DNA of 64,000 bases from Streptomyces sp. SAI-127 (GTDB lineage: Bacteria > Actinomycetota > Actinomycetes > Streptomycetales > Streptomycetaceae): the NCBI RefSeq assembly GCF_029894425.1, contig NZ_JARXYJ010000001.1, positions 8,204,501-8,268,500 on the forward strand. The letters are read 5' to 3'. Within the stretch, counting starts at the first letter, position 1. Each line of letters begins with the position of its first letter. The notes under the pieces are model-generated. The model made no database searches. It had not been told where the DNA came from and saw only the letters and a list, made by a program, of their open reading frames with translations. A program made the translations under genes and the position numbers. Shown piece by piece: positions 26,258 to 35,021 of this stretch.

Positions 26258-27337
26258 GTGGTTCGTGCCGCCGTTCTTCCCGCCGTGGGCGCTCCCCTCG
26301 AGGTCACCGACATCGACCTGCCGGACCCCGGCCCCGGCCGGGTCCGGGTCCGGCTCGCCGCGGCCGGGGTCTGCCACTCCGACCTGTCCCTGTCCAACGG
26401 CACCATGCGCGTCCCCGTCCCGGCCGTCCTCGGCCACGAGGGCGCGGGCACGGTCGTCGCCGTGGGGGAGGGGGTCACCGGGGTGGTGCCCGGCGCCGGG
26501 GTCGTCCTCAACTGGGCTCCTTCCTGCGGTAGTTGTCACGCCTGCTCGCTCGGCGAGGTCTGGCTGTGCGCCAACGCGCTCAACGGCGCCGCCGACGTCT
26601 ACGCCCACACCGCGGACGGCGCCGACCTCCACCCCGGCCTGAACGTCGCCGCGTTCGCCGAGGAGACGGTCGTCTCCGAGTCCTGCCTCCTGCCCCTCCC
26701 CGAGGGCATCCCGCTCACCGACGCGGCTCTGCTGGGCTGCGCGGTCCTCACCGGCTACGGAGCCGTCCACCACGCGGCCCGGGTCCGGGAGGGCGAGACG
26801 GTCGCGGTGTACGGAGTCGGAGGAGTGGGCCTGGCCGCGCTCCAGGCGGCCCGGATCGCGGGCGCCTCGCGGATCGTCGCCGTCGATGTCTCCCCGGAGA
26901 AGGAGGAGTTGGCACGCGCGGCCGGGGCCACCGACTACGTGATCGCCTCCGACAACACCGCCCGGGAGATCAGGGGTCTCACCGGCAAGCAGGGCGTCGA
27001 CGTCGCCGTGGAGTGCGTGGGCCGCGCGACGACCATCCGCACGGCCTGGGACTCCACCCGCCGCGGCGGCCGTACGACGGTCGTCGGCATCGGCGGAAAG
27101 GACCAGCAGGTCAGCTTCAACGCCCTGGAGATCTTCCACTGGGGCCGCACCCTCGCGGGCTGTGTCTACGGCAACTCGAACCCGGCCGAGGACCTCCCCG
27201 TGCTCGCCGAGCACGTACGGGCGGGCCGCCTGGACCTCGGCGCCCTGGTGACGGAACGGATCGCGCTGGACGGGATTCCGGCGGCGTTCGACAACATGCT
27301 GGCGGGCAAGGGCGGCCGGGCGCTGGTGGTGTTCTGA
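26258..27337 (+). CDS. zinc-dependent alcohol dehydrogenase (MDR family)
   Basis: 359 aa. Catalytic zinc ligands lie in GVCHSDLSLSNG and LGHEGAGTVVAVGEG. The structural zinc has four cysteines in CGSCHACSLGEVWLC. The Rossmann motif is YGVGGVGLAALQAARI, followed by VAVDVSPEKEELAR. The GTG start is preceded by GAGGAG overlapping the aldehyde dehydrogenase stop, so the genes form an operon. It probably interconverts an alcohol and the aldehyde used by its neighbour. A strong hairpin terminator follows. Confidence 0.94.
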   Translation: MVRAAVLPAVGAPLEVTDIDLPDPGPGRVRVRLAAAGVCHSDLSLSNGTMRVPVPAVLGHEGAGTVVAVGEGVTGVVPGAGVVLNWAPSCGSCHACSLGEVWLCANALNGAADVYAHTADGADLHPGLNVAAFAEETVVSESCLLPLPEGIPLTDAALLGCAVLTGYGAVHHAARVREGETVAVYGVGGVGLAALQAARIAGASRIVAVDVSPEKEELARAAGATDYVIASDNTAREIRGLTGKQGVDVAVECVGRATTIRTAWDSTRRGGRTTVVGIGGKDQQVSFNALEIFHWGRTLAGCVYGNSNPAEDLPVLAEHVRAGRLDLGALVTERIALDGIPAAFDNMLAGKGGRALVVF

Positions 27338-27342
27338 CCGAG

Positions 27343-27379
27343 GGTTGCCCGGACCCCACCTCGGGTGCTCCGGGCAACC
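27343..27379 (+). terminator. terminator of the aldehyde/alcohol dehydrogenase operon
   Basis: GGTTGCCCGGA (27343-27353) pairs perfectly with TCCGGGCAACC (27369-27379) around a 15 nt loop, starting 6 bp after the stop codon. A short TT follows. Confidence 0.75.
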
Positions 27380-27400
27380 TTCCCGCACAACCGTTGACCC

Positions 27401-27420
27401 CATACCGTCCGGTCAGTATG
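27401..27420. promoter_or_regulatory. 20 bp palindrome-like operator, copy 2 of 4
   Basis: CATACCGTCCGGTCAGTATG matches CATACCGACCGGTCGGTATG at 18 of 20 positions. It lies 45 bp upstream of the MHS transporter start. Confidence 0.7.
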
Positions 27421-27464
27421 TTCAGCCGCCAACGTCCCCACGCACCCACCGGAGTGTGCACAGC

Positions 27465-28793
27465 ATGGACACGGCCCCTTCCGCTCACCCCACTTCCGTA
27501 GCAGCGCCGGCGACTCCCCACCGCCGTCGCGTCGCGACCGCGGCCGCCCTGGCCTCCGCCGTCGAGTGGTACGACTACTTCGTCTTCGGCATAGCCGCCG
27601 CCCTCGTTCTCGGCGATCTGTACTTCCCGGCGGGCAGCTCCACCGCCGGCGTCCTCGCCGCCTTCGCCACCTTCGCCGTCGGCTTCCTCGCCCGCCCGAT
27701 CGGCGGCATCGTCGCCGGCCAGCTCGGCGACAAGCGCGGCCGCAAGCCGATGCTGGTCCTCGCGCTCACCCTCATGGGCGTCGCCACCACCGGCATCGGC
27801 CTGCTGCCGACGTACGACACGATCGGCGTCGCCGCCCCGATCCTGCTCGTCCTCCTCCGCGTCGTACAGGGCGTCGCGGTCGGCGCGCAGTGGGGCGGCG
27901 CGATGCTGCTGGCCACCGAGTACGCCCCCGAGGGCAAGCGCGGGCTCTACGGCAGCGTCGTCCAGCTCGGCGTCCCCATCGGCGTGGTGACCGCCAACAC
28001 GGTGTTCCTGCTGGCCGGGGCGTTCACCACGGACGCCGGGTTCGCGGCCTGGGGCTGGCGCGTCCCGTTCCTCATCGGCCTGTTCGTCCTCGCACTCGCC
28101 TGGTACATCCACGCCAAGGTCGAGGAGACCCCCGAATTCCGGCAGGCGGAACGGGAGTTGGCCGCGAAGGAGAAGAGCGGGCAGAACTCCCCGCTGCGCA
28201 CGATCCTGCGCCACCACCTCGGCACGGTGCTGCTCGCGGGCGGCTCCTTCGCCGTGAACACCGCGACCTTCTACATCATGATCACGGGCGTCCTCGACTA
28301 CACCACCCGCGAACTCGGCATGCAGCGCAGTGCCGTTCTCACCGTCTCGCTCTGCATCAGTCTCACCCAGCTGGTGCTGATCCCGGCCGCCGCGGCGCTC
28401 TCCGACCGCCTCGGCCGGATCCGGATCTACGGCCTCGGCGCGGTCGGCATCGCCCTGTGGGCGATACCGATGTTCCTGCTCATCGACACCGGGTCGCTGC
28501 TGTGGCTGGCGGTCTCCACATTCGTCGCCGGATGCTTCCTCAGCATCATGTACGGCCCTCAAGCCGCCCTGTTCGCCGAGCTGTTCACGCCGGAGATGCG
28601 GTACACCGGCGCCTCCCTCGGCTACCAGATCGCCGCGGTGCTCGGCGGTGGGCTCGCGCCCTTCCTGATGGTGCTGCTGCTGGAGACCACGGGCACGTCG
28701 ATGGCGGTGTCCGGGTACATCATCGGTCTCTCGGTGATCGCGCTGCTCTGCATCAAGGTGCTTGCGAGCAGGGCGCGTTCACGCGGGGTCTGA
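27465..28793 (+). CDS. MFS transporter, metabolite:H+ symporter (MHS) subfamily
   Basis: 442 aa, twelve helices. N-terminal VEWYDYFVFGIAAALVLGDL is the MHS family hallmark, followed by GFLARPIGGIVAGQLGDKRGRK (MFS loop motif). The C-terminal half includes FSIMYG-like SIMYGPQAALFAELFTPEMR YTGASLGYQIAAVLGGG. MHS proteins import organic acids such as shikimate, ketoglutarate, proline-betaine or citrate. The substrate here is unknown. The promoter has the 20 bp operator seen before acyl-CoA genes, so a carboxylic or fatty acid is a reasonable guess. Its last 15 bp overlap the convergent DMT gene. Confidence 0.92.
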   Translation: MDTAPSAHPTSVAAPATPHRRRVATAAALASAVEWYDYFVFGIAAALVLGDLYFPAGSSTAGVLAAFATFAVGFLARPIGGIVAGQLGDKRGRKPMLVLALTLMGVATTGIGLLPTYDTIGVAAPILLVLLRVVQGVAVGAQWGGAMLLATEYAPEGKRGLYGSVVQLGVPIGVVTANTVFLLAGAFTTDAGFAAWGWRVPFLIGLFVLALAWYIHAKVEETPEFRQAERELAAKEKSGQNSPLRTILRHHLGTVLLAGGSFAVNTATFYIMITGVLDYTTRELGMQRSAVLTVSLCISLTQLVLIPAAAALSDRLGRIRIYGLGAVGIALWAIPMFLLIDTGSLLWLAVSTFVAGCFLSIMYGPQAALFAELFTPEMRYTGASLGYQIAAVLGGGLAPFLMVLLLETTGTSMAVSGYIIGLSVIALLCIKVLASRARSRGV

Positions 28794-29732
28794 GGCGCTC
28801 TCGGGCTGCGGCTGCGGCTGCGGCTCCGGTGCGGTCACCGGGGCCGCGGCCGTCCGCCGCGCTCGGGAGCGGGACACCGCCACGCCTGCGAGGCACAGTG
28901 TCCCGCCCGCGAGCGTGAGCAGACCCGGGACCTCGCCGAGGGCCAGCCAGGACATCAGGACGACCAGGGCGGGAACCGCGTAGGTGGTCGCGCCCATGCG
29001 GCTGGCGGTCGTACGGGCGAGCGCGTAGGCCCAGGTGGTGAAGGCCAGGGCGGTCGGGAAGACGCCCAGGTAGACCATGTTGAGGGTCGCCGAGGCCGGG
29101 GCGTCGGCCGCCTCCGACACCAGTTGGCCGGCGAACGGGAGGCAGACGACGGCGCCGGTGAAGCAGCCGAACGTCGTCACCTGCAGCGGGGTGGCGGAGC
29201 CCAGTGCCGGCTTCTGCGCGACGACTCCGCCGGCGTAGGCGATCGCCGCGAGCAGGCACAGGATCACACCGAGTACCGAGGCGCCGCCGTCGTCCGACAT
29301 CGACAGGCCCACGGTGACCGCGCCGGCGAAGGAGACCGCCATTCCTGCCAGCAGGCGGGGCGGCATCGCGTCTCCGAGCAGCCGGGCGCCGAGCAGGGCG
29401 ATCAGGATCGGGCCGATGTTCACGACCAGGGCCGCGGTGCCCGCGTCCACCTGCTGCTCGCCCCAGTTCAGGACGACCATGTAGAAGCCGAACCACAGGA
29501 CGCCGGAGACGGCGATGCCGCGCCAGGCGGAGCGTGGGGGGAGACCCTCCCGGCGTATCAGGCAGATCACGCCCAGAGCGAGCGCGCCGGAGAGGAGTCG
29601 GCCCAGGGCCAGGGCGCCGGGGGAGTAGGCGGCGCCCGCGCTGCGAATCGAGACGAAGGCGGAGGCCCACAGGATGACGGTGACGGTGGCTGCGCCGGCT
29701 GCGAGGAGTTCGGTGCGGCGGTGGTTCATCAT
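28779..29732 (-). CDS. EamA/DMT family transporter
   Basis: About 317 aa with ten hydrophobic helices in two EamA repeats (VTVILWASAFVSIRSAGAAY at the N-terminus; GVVAQKPALGSATPLQVTTF in the second half). The C-terminal tail is a Gln/Pro run (PEPQPQPQPESASDPA). Two ATGs in tandem follow AGGAG; the second (29729) has better spacing. Likely exports a metabolite or amino acid. The ArsR gene upstream on the same strand may control it. Confidence 0.9.
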   Translation of the reverse strand: MMNHRRTELLAAGAATVTVILWASAFVSIRSAGAAYSPGALALGRLLSGALALGVICLIRREGLPPRSAWRGIAVSGVLWFGFYMVVLNWGEQQVDAGTAALVVNIGPILIALLGARLLGDAMPPRLLAGMAVSFAGAVTVGLSMSDDGGASVLGVILCLLAAIAYAGGVVAQKPALGSATPLQVTTFGCFTGAVVCLPFAGQLVSEAADAPASATLNMVYLGVFPTALAFTTWAYALARTTASRMGATTYAVPALVVLMSWLALGEVPGLLTLAGGTLCLAGVAVSRSRARRTAAAPVTAPEPQPQPQPESASDPA

Positions 29733-29799
29733 GCTCCTGAGGTTAGGTAGGGGAGGGTGCGGGGGCTCGCGGATTTCGGACGGGTTGTCCCTGGTGGCC

Positions 29800-30507
29800 T
29801 CAGCGCAGCGTCTCCGCGTCGATTCCCAGGAGATCGGTCAGCGCCCGTTCTCCTGTCGTTGTCACCTTCACCGCTCGCTCCGAGCCGATGCGTACGCACC
29901 AGCCCTCGGCCAGGGCGTGCCGGCACAGGGCCGCGCCCGCCACCCCTGCCAGGTGCGGGCGTCGTTCGGTCCAGTCCAGGCAGGCTCGGGCCAGGGGGCG
30001 CCGGCCTTTTCGGTCGAGAGGGATGCCCGTGGCCCCGAACCACGCCAGCCCCGCGTCCGTGAGGGCGAAACCCGTGTCCTGGCGCAGGAGTTGACGGGAC
30101 GTCAGCGCATCCGTCACCGCGATGCCCAGTCGCCCCGCCAAGTGGTCGTAGCACGTGCGTCCCCGGGCCATCGCCGAGCCCGCGCTCGACTCCCGCAGGT
30201 TCCGCGGGCGTGGGACCGCGTCCGGGGAGACCTGTGCCGCCAGGTCCTCCACCAGGTGGGCCACCCTCGCGTCGGCCAGCCGCACATACCGGTGGCGCCC
30301 CTGCCGCTCCTCCGTCAGCAGCCCGCCCGCGACCAGCTTGCCCAGGTGTTCACTCAGGGTGGAGGCTGCCACACCCGCGTGGCGGGCCAGCTCGCCCGCG
30401 GTCCAGGCCCGGCCGTCGAGCAGGGCCAGGAGACAGGCCGCCCGGGTCTCGTCGGCGATCAGTGCGGCGAGCCTCGCCAACTGAGGTGCCTGCGGGTCCT
30501 TGGTCAT
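29800..30507 (-). CDS. ArsR/SmtB family transcriptional regulator
   Basis: 235 aa. The winged HTH is at residues 10-85 (ARLAALIADETRAACLLALL, GELARHAGVAASTLSEHLGK LVAGGLL). It lacks a clear CxC metal site, so it probably does not sense heavy metals. A long C-terminal domain (LTSRQLLRQDTGFALTDAGL, LDWTERRPHLAGVAGAALCR) is common in Streptomyces ArsR-like proteins that sit beside DMT exporters. The ATG at 30507 is taken because the HTH follows directly. Confidence 0.88.
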   Translation of the reverse strand: MTKDPQAPQLARLAALIADETRAACLLALLDGRAWTAGELARHAGVAASTLSEHLGKLVAGGLLTEERQGRHRYVRLADARVAHLVEDLAAQVSPDAVPRPRNLRESSAGSAMARGRTCYDHLAGRLGIAVTDALTSRQLLRQDTGFALTDAGLAWFGATGIPLDRKGRRPLARACLDWTERRPHLAGVAGAALCRHALAEGWCVRIGSERAVKVTTTGERALTDLLGIDAETLR

Positions 30508-30553
30508 GGGTCCAGCATCGTGGACGGATACTTCGGCGCCCACCGAAATATGC

Positions 30554-31195
30554 CTACGCGGTCGGTCCGACCTGCTCGTACTGCTGGGCAAGGCCGTCCA
30601 GCAGTGCCCTGAGCCCCGTCTCGAACGCCCGCTCGTCGATCTTCTCCTGCTGTTCGGCGAGAAGGTGCGCCTGGCCGAGATGGGGATAGTCCGCGGGGTC
30701 GTAGGCGCTCTTGTCGTCGACGAATCCGCCCGCGAAGGAGCCGAGCGCCGAGCCCATGATGAAGTACCGCATCAGCGCGCCGATGGACGTGGCCTGCGCC
30801 GGCGGCCAGCCCGCGTCGACCATCGCGCCGTAGACCGCGTCGGCGAGCCGGAGGCCCGCGGGGCGGCGGCCGGGGCCCCGGGCCAGGACCGGGACGATGT
30901 TGGGGTGGTCGCGCAGGGCGGTGCGGTAGGAGACGGCCCAGTCGTGCAGCGCGGTCCGCCACGCGCGGCCGTCCTCGAACATCGACAGGTCGACCTGCGC
31001 GCTCACCGAGTCGGCGACCGCCTCCAGGATCTCGTCCTTGGTGCGGAAGTGGTTGTAGAGCGACGGGCCGCTGACGCCGAGTTCCGCCGCCAGCCGGCGC
31101 GTGGACAGTGCCGCGAGGCCTTCCGCGTCCACGAGCGCGCGGGCCGTCTCGACGATCCGGTCGGTGCTGAGGAGGGGCTTGCGCGGTCGGGCCAT
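30554..31195 (-). CDS. TetR/AcrR family regulator (TetR_C-like), divergent from acyl-CoA dehydrogenase
   Basis: About 213 aa. HTH: ALVDAEGLAALSTRRLAAEL GVSGPSLYNHFRTKDEILEA. The C-terminal domain resembles TetR_C proteins. No ribosome site is evident at ATG 31195 or at ATG 31204, so translation may be leaderless. The intergenic palindrome AAACTA-N7-TAATTT (31223-31241) also occurs at the aldehyde dehydrogenase promoter. It is thus a candidate local repressor of both. Ligand perhaps an acyl-CoA or aldehyde; this is inference. Confidence 0.9.
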   Translation of the reverse strand: MARPRKPLLSTDRIVETARALVDAEGLAALSTRRLAAELGVSGPSLYNHFRTKDEILEAVADSVSAQVDLSMFEDGRAWRTALHDWAVSYRTALRDHPNIVPVLARGPGRRPAGLRLADAVYGAMVDAGWPPAQATSIGALMRYFIMGSALGSFAGGFVDDKSAYDPADYPHLGQAHLLAEQQEKIDERAFETGLRALLDGLAQQYEQVGPTA

Positions 31196-31222
31196 GGCGC
31201 ACATAGTAGGGCTGCGGACCAG

Positions 31223-31241
31223 AAACTAGCAGTGCTAATTT
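31223..31241. promoter_or_regulatory. AAACTA-N7-TAATTT operator, second copy
   Basis: Same arms and 7 nt spacing as at 24793-24811, one mismatch in the right arm. It is centred between the TetR gene and the acyl-CoA dehydrogenase gene, so it can control both. Confidence 0.75.
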
Positions 31242-31271
31242 AAAGGCGCGGTTCTCAAGTGAGGTGATCTC

Positions 31272-32426
31272 GTGGTCGACCTGGGGTTGAGTGCGGAGCA
31301 GGCTGCCGTCCGGCGGCTGGCGCGGGAGTTCGTGGACCGTGAGATCGCCCCCCACGTCATCGCCTGGGATCGCGCCGAGGAGGTCGACCGGGCCATCGTC
31401 AAGAAGCTCGGCGGGGTCGGGTTCCTGGGGCTGACGATCGACGAGGAGTACGGCGGCTCGGGCGGCGACCATCTCGCGTACTGCCTGGTCACCGAGGAGC
31501 TCGGGCGCGGTGATTCGTCCGTGCGGGGCATCGTCTCCGTCTCGCTGGGGCTGGTGGCCAAGACGATCGCCGCACGGGGGAGCGAGGAGCAGAAGCGGCG
31601 GTGGCTGCCGGGCCTCACCTCCGGCGAGTACGTCGGTTGCTTCGGCCTCACCGAGCCCGGTACCGGGTCCGACGCGGGAAACCTCACCACGCGCGCGGTG
31701 CGGGACGGTGACGACTACGTCATCGACGGCACCAAGATGTTCATCACGAACGGGACGTGGGCCGACGTGGTGCTGCTGTTCGCCCGGTCGACCGAGGCTC
31801 CGGGGCACAAGGGTGTCTCCGCCTTCCTCGTGCCCACCGACACGCCGGGTCTGACCCGCCGCACCATCCACGGCAAGCTCGGCCTGCGGGGACAGGCCAC
31901 CGCCGAACTGGTGCTTGAGGGCGTGCGGGTGCCCGCCTCCGCGATGGTCGGTGAGGAGGGCAAGGGCTTCTCCGTCGCCATGTCCGCGCTGGCCAAGGGG
32001 CGGATGTCGGTGGCGGCGGGCTGTGTGGGGATCGCCCAGGCCGCGCTGGACGCGGCGGTCCGGTACGCCGGTGAACGCGAGCAGTTCGGCAAGCCGATCG
32101 CCGGGCACCAGCTCGTCCAGGAGCTGATCAGTGACATCGCCGTCGACGTGGACGCGGCCCGGCTGCTGACCTGGCGGGTGGCCGACCTGATAGACCGCGG
32201 GCTGCCCTTCGTCGTCGAGTCCTCCAAGGCCAAGCTCTTCGCCTCGGAAGCCGCCGTGCGGGCCGCGAACAACGCCCTCCAGGTCTTCGGGGGTTACGGC
32301 TACATCGACGAGTACCCGGCGGGCAAACTGCTGCGCGACGCCCGCGTGATGACCCTCTACGAGGGCACCAGCCAGATCCAGAAGCTGGTCATCGGGCGGG
32401 CGCTGACGGGCGTCTCGGCGTTCTGA
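31272..32426 (+). CDS. acyl-CoA dehydrogenase
   Basis: 384 aa FAD enzyme that introduces the alpha,beta double bond into acyl-CoA. Motifs: CFGLTEPGTGSDAGNLTT (FAD/substrate loop), IDGTKMFITNG, REQFGKPIAGHQLVQELISD and VFGGYGYIDEYPAGKLLRDA. The C-terminal LYEGTSQIQK contains the catalytic Glu in the position used by short/medium-chain enzymes. GTG start preceded by GAGGTGA. Regulated by the divergent TetR through the 31223 palindrome, by inference. Confidence 0.95.
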   Translation: MVDLGLSAEQAAVRRLAREFVDREIAPHVIAWDRAEEVDRAIVKKLGGVGFLGLTIDEEYGGSGGDHLAYCLVTEELGRGDSSVRGIVSVSLGLVAKTIAARGSEEQKRRWLPGLTSGEYVGCFGLTEPGTGSDAGNLTTRAVRDGDDYVIDGTKMFITNGTWADVVLLFARSTEAPGHKGVSAFLVPTDTPGLTRRTIHGKLGLRGQATAELVLEGVRVPASAMVGEEGKGFSVAMSALAKGRMSVAAGCVGIAQAALDAAVRYAGEREQFGKPIAGHQLVQELISDIAVDVDAARLLTWRVADLIDRGLPFVVESSKAKLFASEAAVRAANNALQVFGGYGYIDEYPAGKLLRDARVMTLYEGTSQIQKLVIGRALTGVSAF

Positions 32427-32485
32427 GTACCGTCTGAGTACCTGAGCGGATGTGGCCGGGGTCACGGACGGCCGAGACTCTGGCC

Positions 32486-32773
32486 ATGAGTGACACACCG
32501 GTCAAGCAGCAGAACACGGCCGCCTTCTACGGCCAGGCCGTCGCCTCCTTCGCCGTGGCCATGGCCGCCACGGCCGTCGGAATCTTCCGCCTGAACGCCG
32601 ACTCCTGGGTGCGCGGCTTCCTCGCGATCGCCGTCCTGTACCTCGTCACCTCGGCCTTCACCCTGGCCAAGGTGATCCGCGACCGCCAGGAGGCCGGCCA
32701 GATCGTCAGCCGCGTCGACCAGGCCCGCCTGGAAAAACTACTCGCCGAACACGACCCCTTCGAGAAGCTGTGA
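32486..32773 (+). CDS. YiaA/YiaB family inner membrane protein
   Basis: 95 aa. Two membrane helices (AFYGQAVASFAVAMAATAVGI and GFLAIAVLYLVTSAFTLAKV) separated by a short FRLNADSWVR turn, then a charged cytoplasmic tail with KVIRDRQE. This is the YiaA/B pattern. Function is unknown. The ATG lacks a strong ribosome site. Downstream DNA to 33163 has no gene. Confidence 0.85.
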   Translation: MSDTPVKQQNTAAFYGQAVASFAVAMAATAVGIFRLNADSWVRGFLAIAVLYLVTSAFTLAKVIRDRQEAGQIVSRVDQARLEKLLAEHDPFEKL

Positions 32774-33163
32774 CGGGGGCGGGCCGGGAGGGGGTTTGAC
32801 CTGGGGGTCGGCTTCGAGTGGCCGAGGGTGGGGGCGGTCCGGGGCCCACGCTTAGCTGCTCCGGCTTGCGGCTTGCGCCGCGCGGTCCGGCTCGCGCCCT
32901 GCGTCCGCTGTTCCGGCCCCCGCCTTGTGCCCCGCTGTTCGGCCCGCCCAGCACCCCCCTGTCCCGGCTCCGCGCACCAACCCGTGCTGCTCCAGCCCGC
33001 CCGACACCCCTCTGTCCCGGCCCCGCACACCAACCCCTGCTGCTACGGCTCATGTCCTGCGCCCCCGCTCGTGCCCGCCCCGCACCCCCGCTGCTCCGGC
33101 CCCCCGCCCCGCTGCTCAAGCACGCCCGTATCCCTCCGCTCCAGCCCGCGCAGCGCGGGGTGG
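32774..33163. other. 390 bp non-coding, C-rich tract with short direct repeats
   Basis: No convincing gene on either strand. A 40 bp segment starting CACCCCCCTGTCCCGG at 32952 is repeated with changes at 33005 (offset 53 bp), and variants of CTGTTCCGGCCCCCGC occur around it. The open frames here are Pro/Arg-rich low complexity and lack start sites. Confidence 0.6.
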
Positions 33164-33179
33164 CTAAGCGCTCGCTCAG
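33164..33179. promoter_or_regulatory. CTAAGC-N4-GCTCAG operator before a TetR gene
   Basis: Imperfect copy (11 of 12 arm bases) of the perfect palindrome at 34343-34358. It lies 46 bp upstream of the TetR gene at 33225, consistent with autoregulation. Confidence 0.65.
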
Positions 33180-33224
33180 GTTCGGCGGTATGGTGGGGGT
33201 TCTGACAGTGGAGAGGGGCGTGCG

Positions 33225-33851
33225 ATGACTACGGCGGAGGAGACGGCCGGCGGCGAGACGTCGGCGTGGGGCGAGGTCACGCCCGACGCGGCGCGGCGGC
33301 TGCTCATTGCCGCGGTGGAGGCGTTCGCCGAGCGCGGCTACCACGCCACCACGACCCGGGACATCGCGGGCCGGGCCGGCATGAGCCCCGCCGCGCTCTA
33401 CATCCACTACAAGACCAAGGAAGAGCTGCTCCACCGCATCAGCAGGATCGGCCACGCGAAGGCACTGGAGATCCTCCAGGTCGCCGCCCGCCGCGAAGCC
33501 AGCGCCACCGAGCGGCTCACGGACGCCGTGAGCTCCTTCGTCCGCTGGCACGCCGGCGGCCGCACCACCGCCCGGGTCGTCCAGTACGAACTGGACTCGC
33601 TCGGCCCTGACGCCCGCGCCGAGATCCTCGCGCTGCGCCGGCAGTGTGACGCCGAGATCCGCGGGATCATCGAGGACGGCGTGGCCTCCGGCGAGTTCGA
33701 CGTGCTCGACGTGCGGGGCACCACCCTCGCCGTCATGTCGCTCTGCATCGACGTGGCCCGCTGGTTCAACGTCGACGGCCCCTGGACGCCCGACGAGGTC
33801 GGCGCGCTCGACGCCGACCTCGTCCTGCGGATGGTGGGCGCGACCAAGTAG
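33225..33851 (+). CDS. TetR/AcrR family regulator, KstR-like
   Basis: 208 aa. HTH at about residues 25-70 (RLLIAAVEAFAERGYHATTT RDIAGRAGMSPAALYIHYKT KEEL). The C-terminal domain (RQCDAEIRGIIEDGVASGEF, CIDVARWFN) resembles regulators of acyl-CoA and steroid breakdown. Palindromes related by sequence lie before this gene and between MaoC and SoxR genes, so MaoC is its likely target. Convergent with MaoC, with a 4 bp gap. Confidence 0.9.
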   Translation: MTTAEETAGGETSAWGEVTPDAARRLLIAAVEAFAERGYHATTTRDIAGRAGMSPAALYIHYKTKEELLHRISRIGHAKALEILQVAARREASATERLTDAVSSFVRWHAGGRTTARVVQYELDSLGPDARAEILALRRQCDAEIRGIIEDGVASGEFDVLDVRGTTLAVMSLCIDVARWFNVDGPWTPDEVGALDADLVLRMVGATK

Positions 33852-33855
33852 CCGC

Positions 33856-34317
33856 CTACAGGTAGTACCGGGACACCGACTCCGCGACGCACACCGGCTT
33901 GTCGCCGCCCTCGCGCTCCACGCTGAACGCGACGGTGACCTGGACACCGCCCGCCACGTCGTCGACGCCGGTGATCTGCGCCGTGGCGCGCAGGCGGGAG
34001 CCCACGGGTACCGGTGCGGGGAAACGCACCTTGTTCGTCCCGTAGTTGACGCCCATCCTCACGCCCTCGACCTTGATCAGCTGCGGTCCGAACAGCGGCA
34101 GCAGGGAGAGGGTGAGATAGCCGTGCGCGATCGTGGTGCCGAAGGGACCCGCGGCGGCCTTCTCCGGGTCGACATGGATCCACTGGTGGTCGCCGGTGGC
34201 CCCCGCGAACAGATCGATGCGCTTCTGGTCGACCTCCAGCCAGTCGGTGTACCCCAACTGCTCGCCCACCGCCCCCCTCAGGTCGTCCGCGCCCGTGAAG
34301 ATCCTCGGCTCTGCCAT
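33856..34317 (-). CDS. MaoC family dehydratase ((R)-specific enoyl-CoA hydratase type)
   Basis: 153 aa hot-dog fold enzyme that hydrates enoyl-CoA to (R)-3-hydroxyacyl-CoA. The active-site Asp/His lie in [14 protein letters not shown] (D...H separated by four residues), followed by [19 protein letters not shown] preceded by GAGGAGG. A perfect CTAAGC-N4-GCTTAG palindrome lies 26 bp upstream. Probably repressed by the neighbouring TetR and linked to fatty-acid breakdown. Confidence 0.93.
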   Translation of the reverse strand: MAEPRIFTGADDLRGAVGEQLGYTDWLEVDQKRIDLFAGATGDHQWIHVDPEKAAAGPFGTTIAHGYLTLSLLPLFGPQLIKVEGVRMGVNYGTNKVRFPAPVPVGSRLRATAQITGVDDVAGGVQVTVAFSVEREGGDKPVCVAESVSRYYL

Positions 34318-34342
34318 GTCCCGGCCTCCTCGCCACAAATGT

Positions 34343-34358
34343 CTAAGCGACTGCTTAG
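34343..34358. promoter_or_regulatory. perfect CTAAGC-N4-GCTTAG operator before maoC
   Basis: Six-base arms with a GACT spacer, between the divergent MaoC and SoxR genes. Matches the site at 33164-33179 that precedes the TetR gene. Confidence 0.7.
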
Positions 34359-34405
34359 CATGGTCGCCCGAGGACCCCCTGTCAACGGACCGCGAGGGTC
34401 ACGGC

Positions 34406-34945
34406 ATGGGTAGGGTTCGAGGGGTGCCCCAGATTCCCGAGAAGATCCATGAACTCACGGTCGGCCAGCTCGCCGCCCGCAGCGGTGCCGCCGTCTCCGC
34501 CCTGCACTTCTACGAGTCCAAGGGCCTGATCCACAGCCGCCGCACCACGGGCAACCAGCGCCGCTACTCCCGTGACGCGCTGCGCCGTGTCGCGTTCGTC
34601 CGGGCCGCCCAACGCGTCGGCATCCCGCTGGCCACGATCCGCGACGCCCTCTCCGAACTCCCCGAGGAACGCACCCCCACACGCGAGGACTGGGCCCGCC
34701 TCTCCGAGGCCTGGCGCTCCGAACTCGACGAACGCATCAAGCAGTTGAACCGCCTCCGCGACCACCTCACGGACTGTATCGGCTGCGGCTGTCTCTCCCT
34801 CGACACCTGTGTGCTGTCCAACCCGGACGATGTGTTCGGCGACCGGCTGACGGGGTCACGGCTGTTGGTGGAGCAGGGCGGTGGCCGACGGAACAACGGG
34901 CGCCGGGAGCCGGAGCCGCAGGAGACGACGGACAAGCGCTGCTGA
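34406..34945 (+). CDS. soxR: redox-sensitive transcriptional activator SoxR
   Basis: About 179 aa MerR-family dimer with an Fe-S redox switch. The HTH begins [29 protein letters not shown] dimerisation helix follows, then the [2Fe-2S] cysteine cluster [12 protein letters not shown] (C-x2-C-x-C-x5-C). In Streptomyces, SoxR responds to redox-active small molecules rather than running a soxS cascade. ATG at 34406 has GAGGG eight bases upstream; GTG at 34424 is an alternative that matches the start of many homologues. The C-terminal tail of about 25 polar residues is variable in the family. Confidence 0.95.
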   Translation: MGRVRGVPQIPEKIHELTVGQLAARSGAAVSALHFYESKGLIHSRRTTGNQRRYSRDALRRVAFVRAAQRVGIPLATIRDALSELPEERTPTREDWARLSEAWRSELDERIKQLNRLRDHLTDCIGCGCLSLDTCVLSNPDDVFGDRLTGSRLLVEQGGGRRNNGRREPEPQETTDKRC

Positions 34946-35021
34946 GCCGTCGTACGGGCAGTGGGCCACCCGCCCGGCACACGGCACCGGCATCCCGGCA
35001 TGCCGAACTCCTCGGCCTGCC

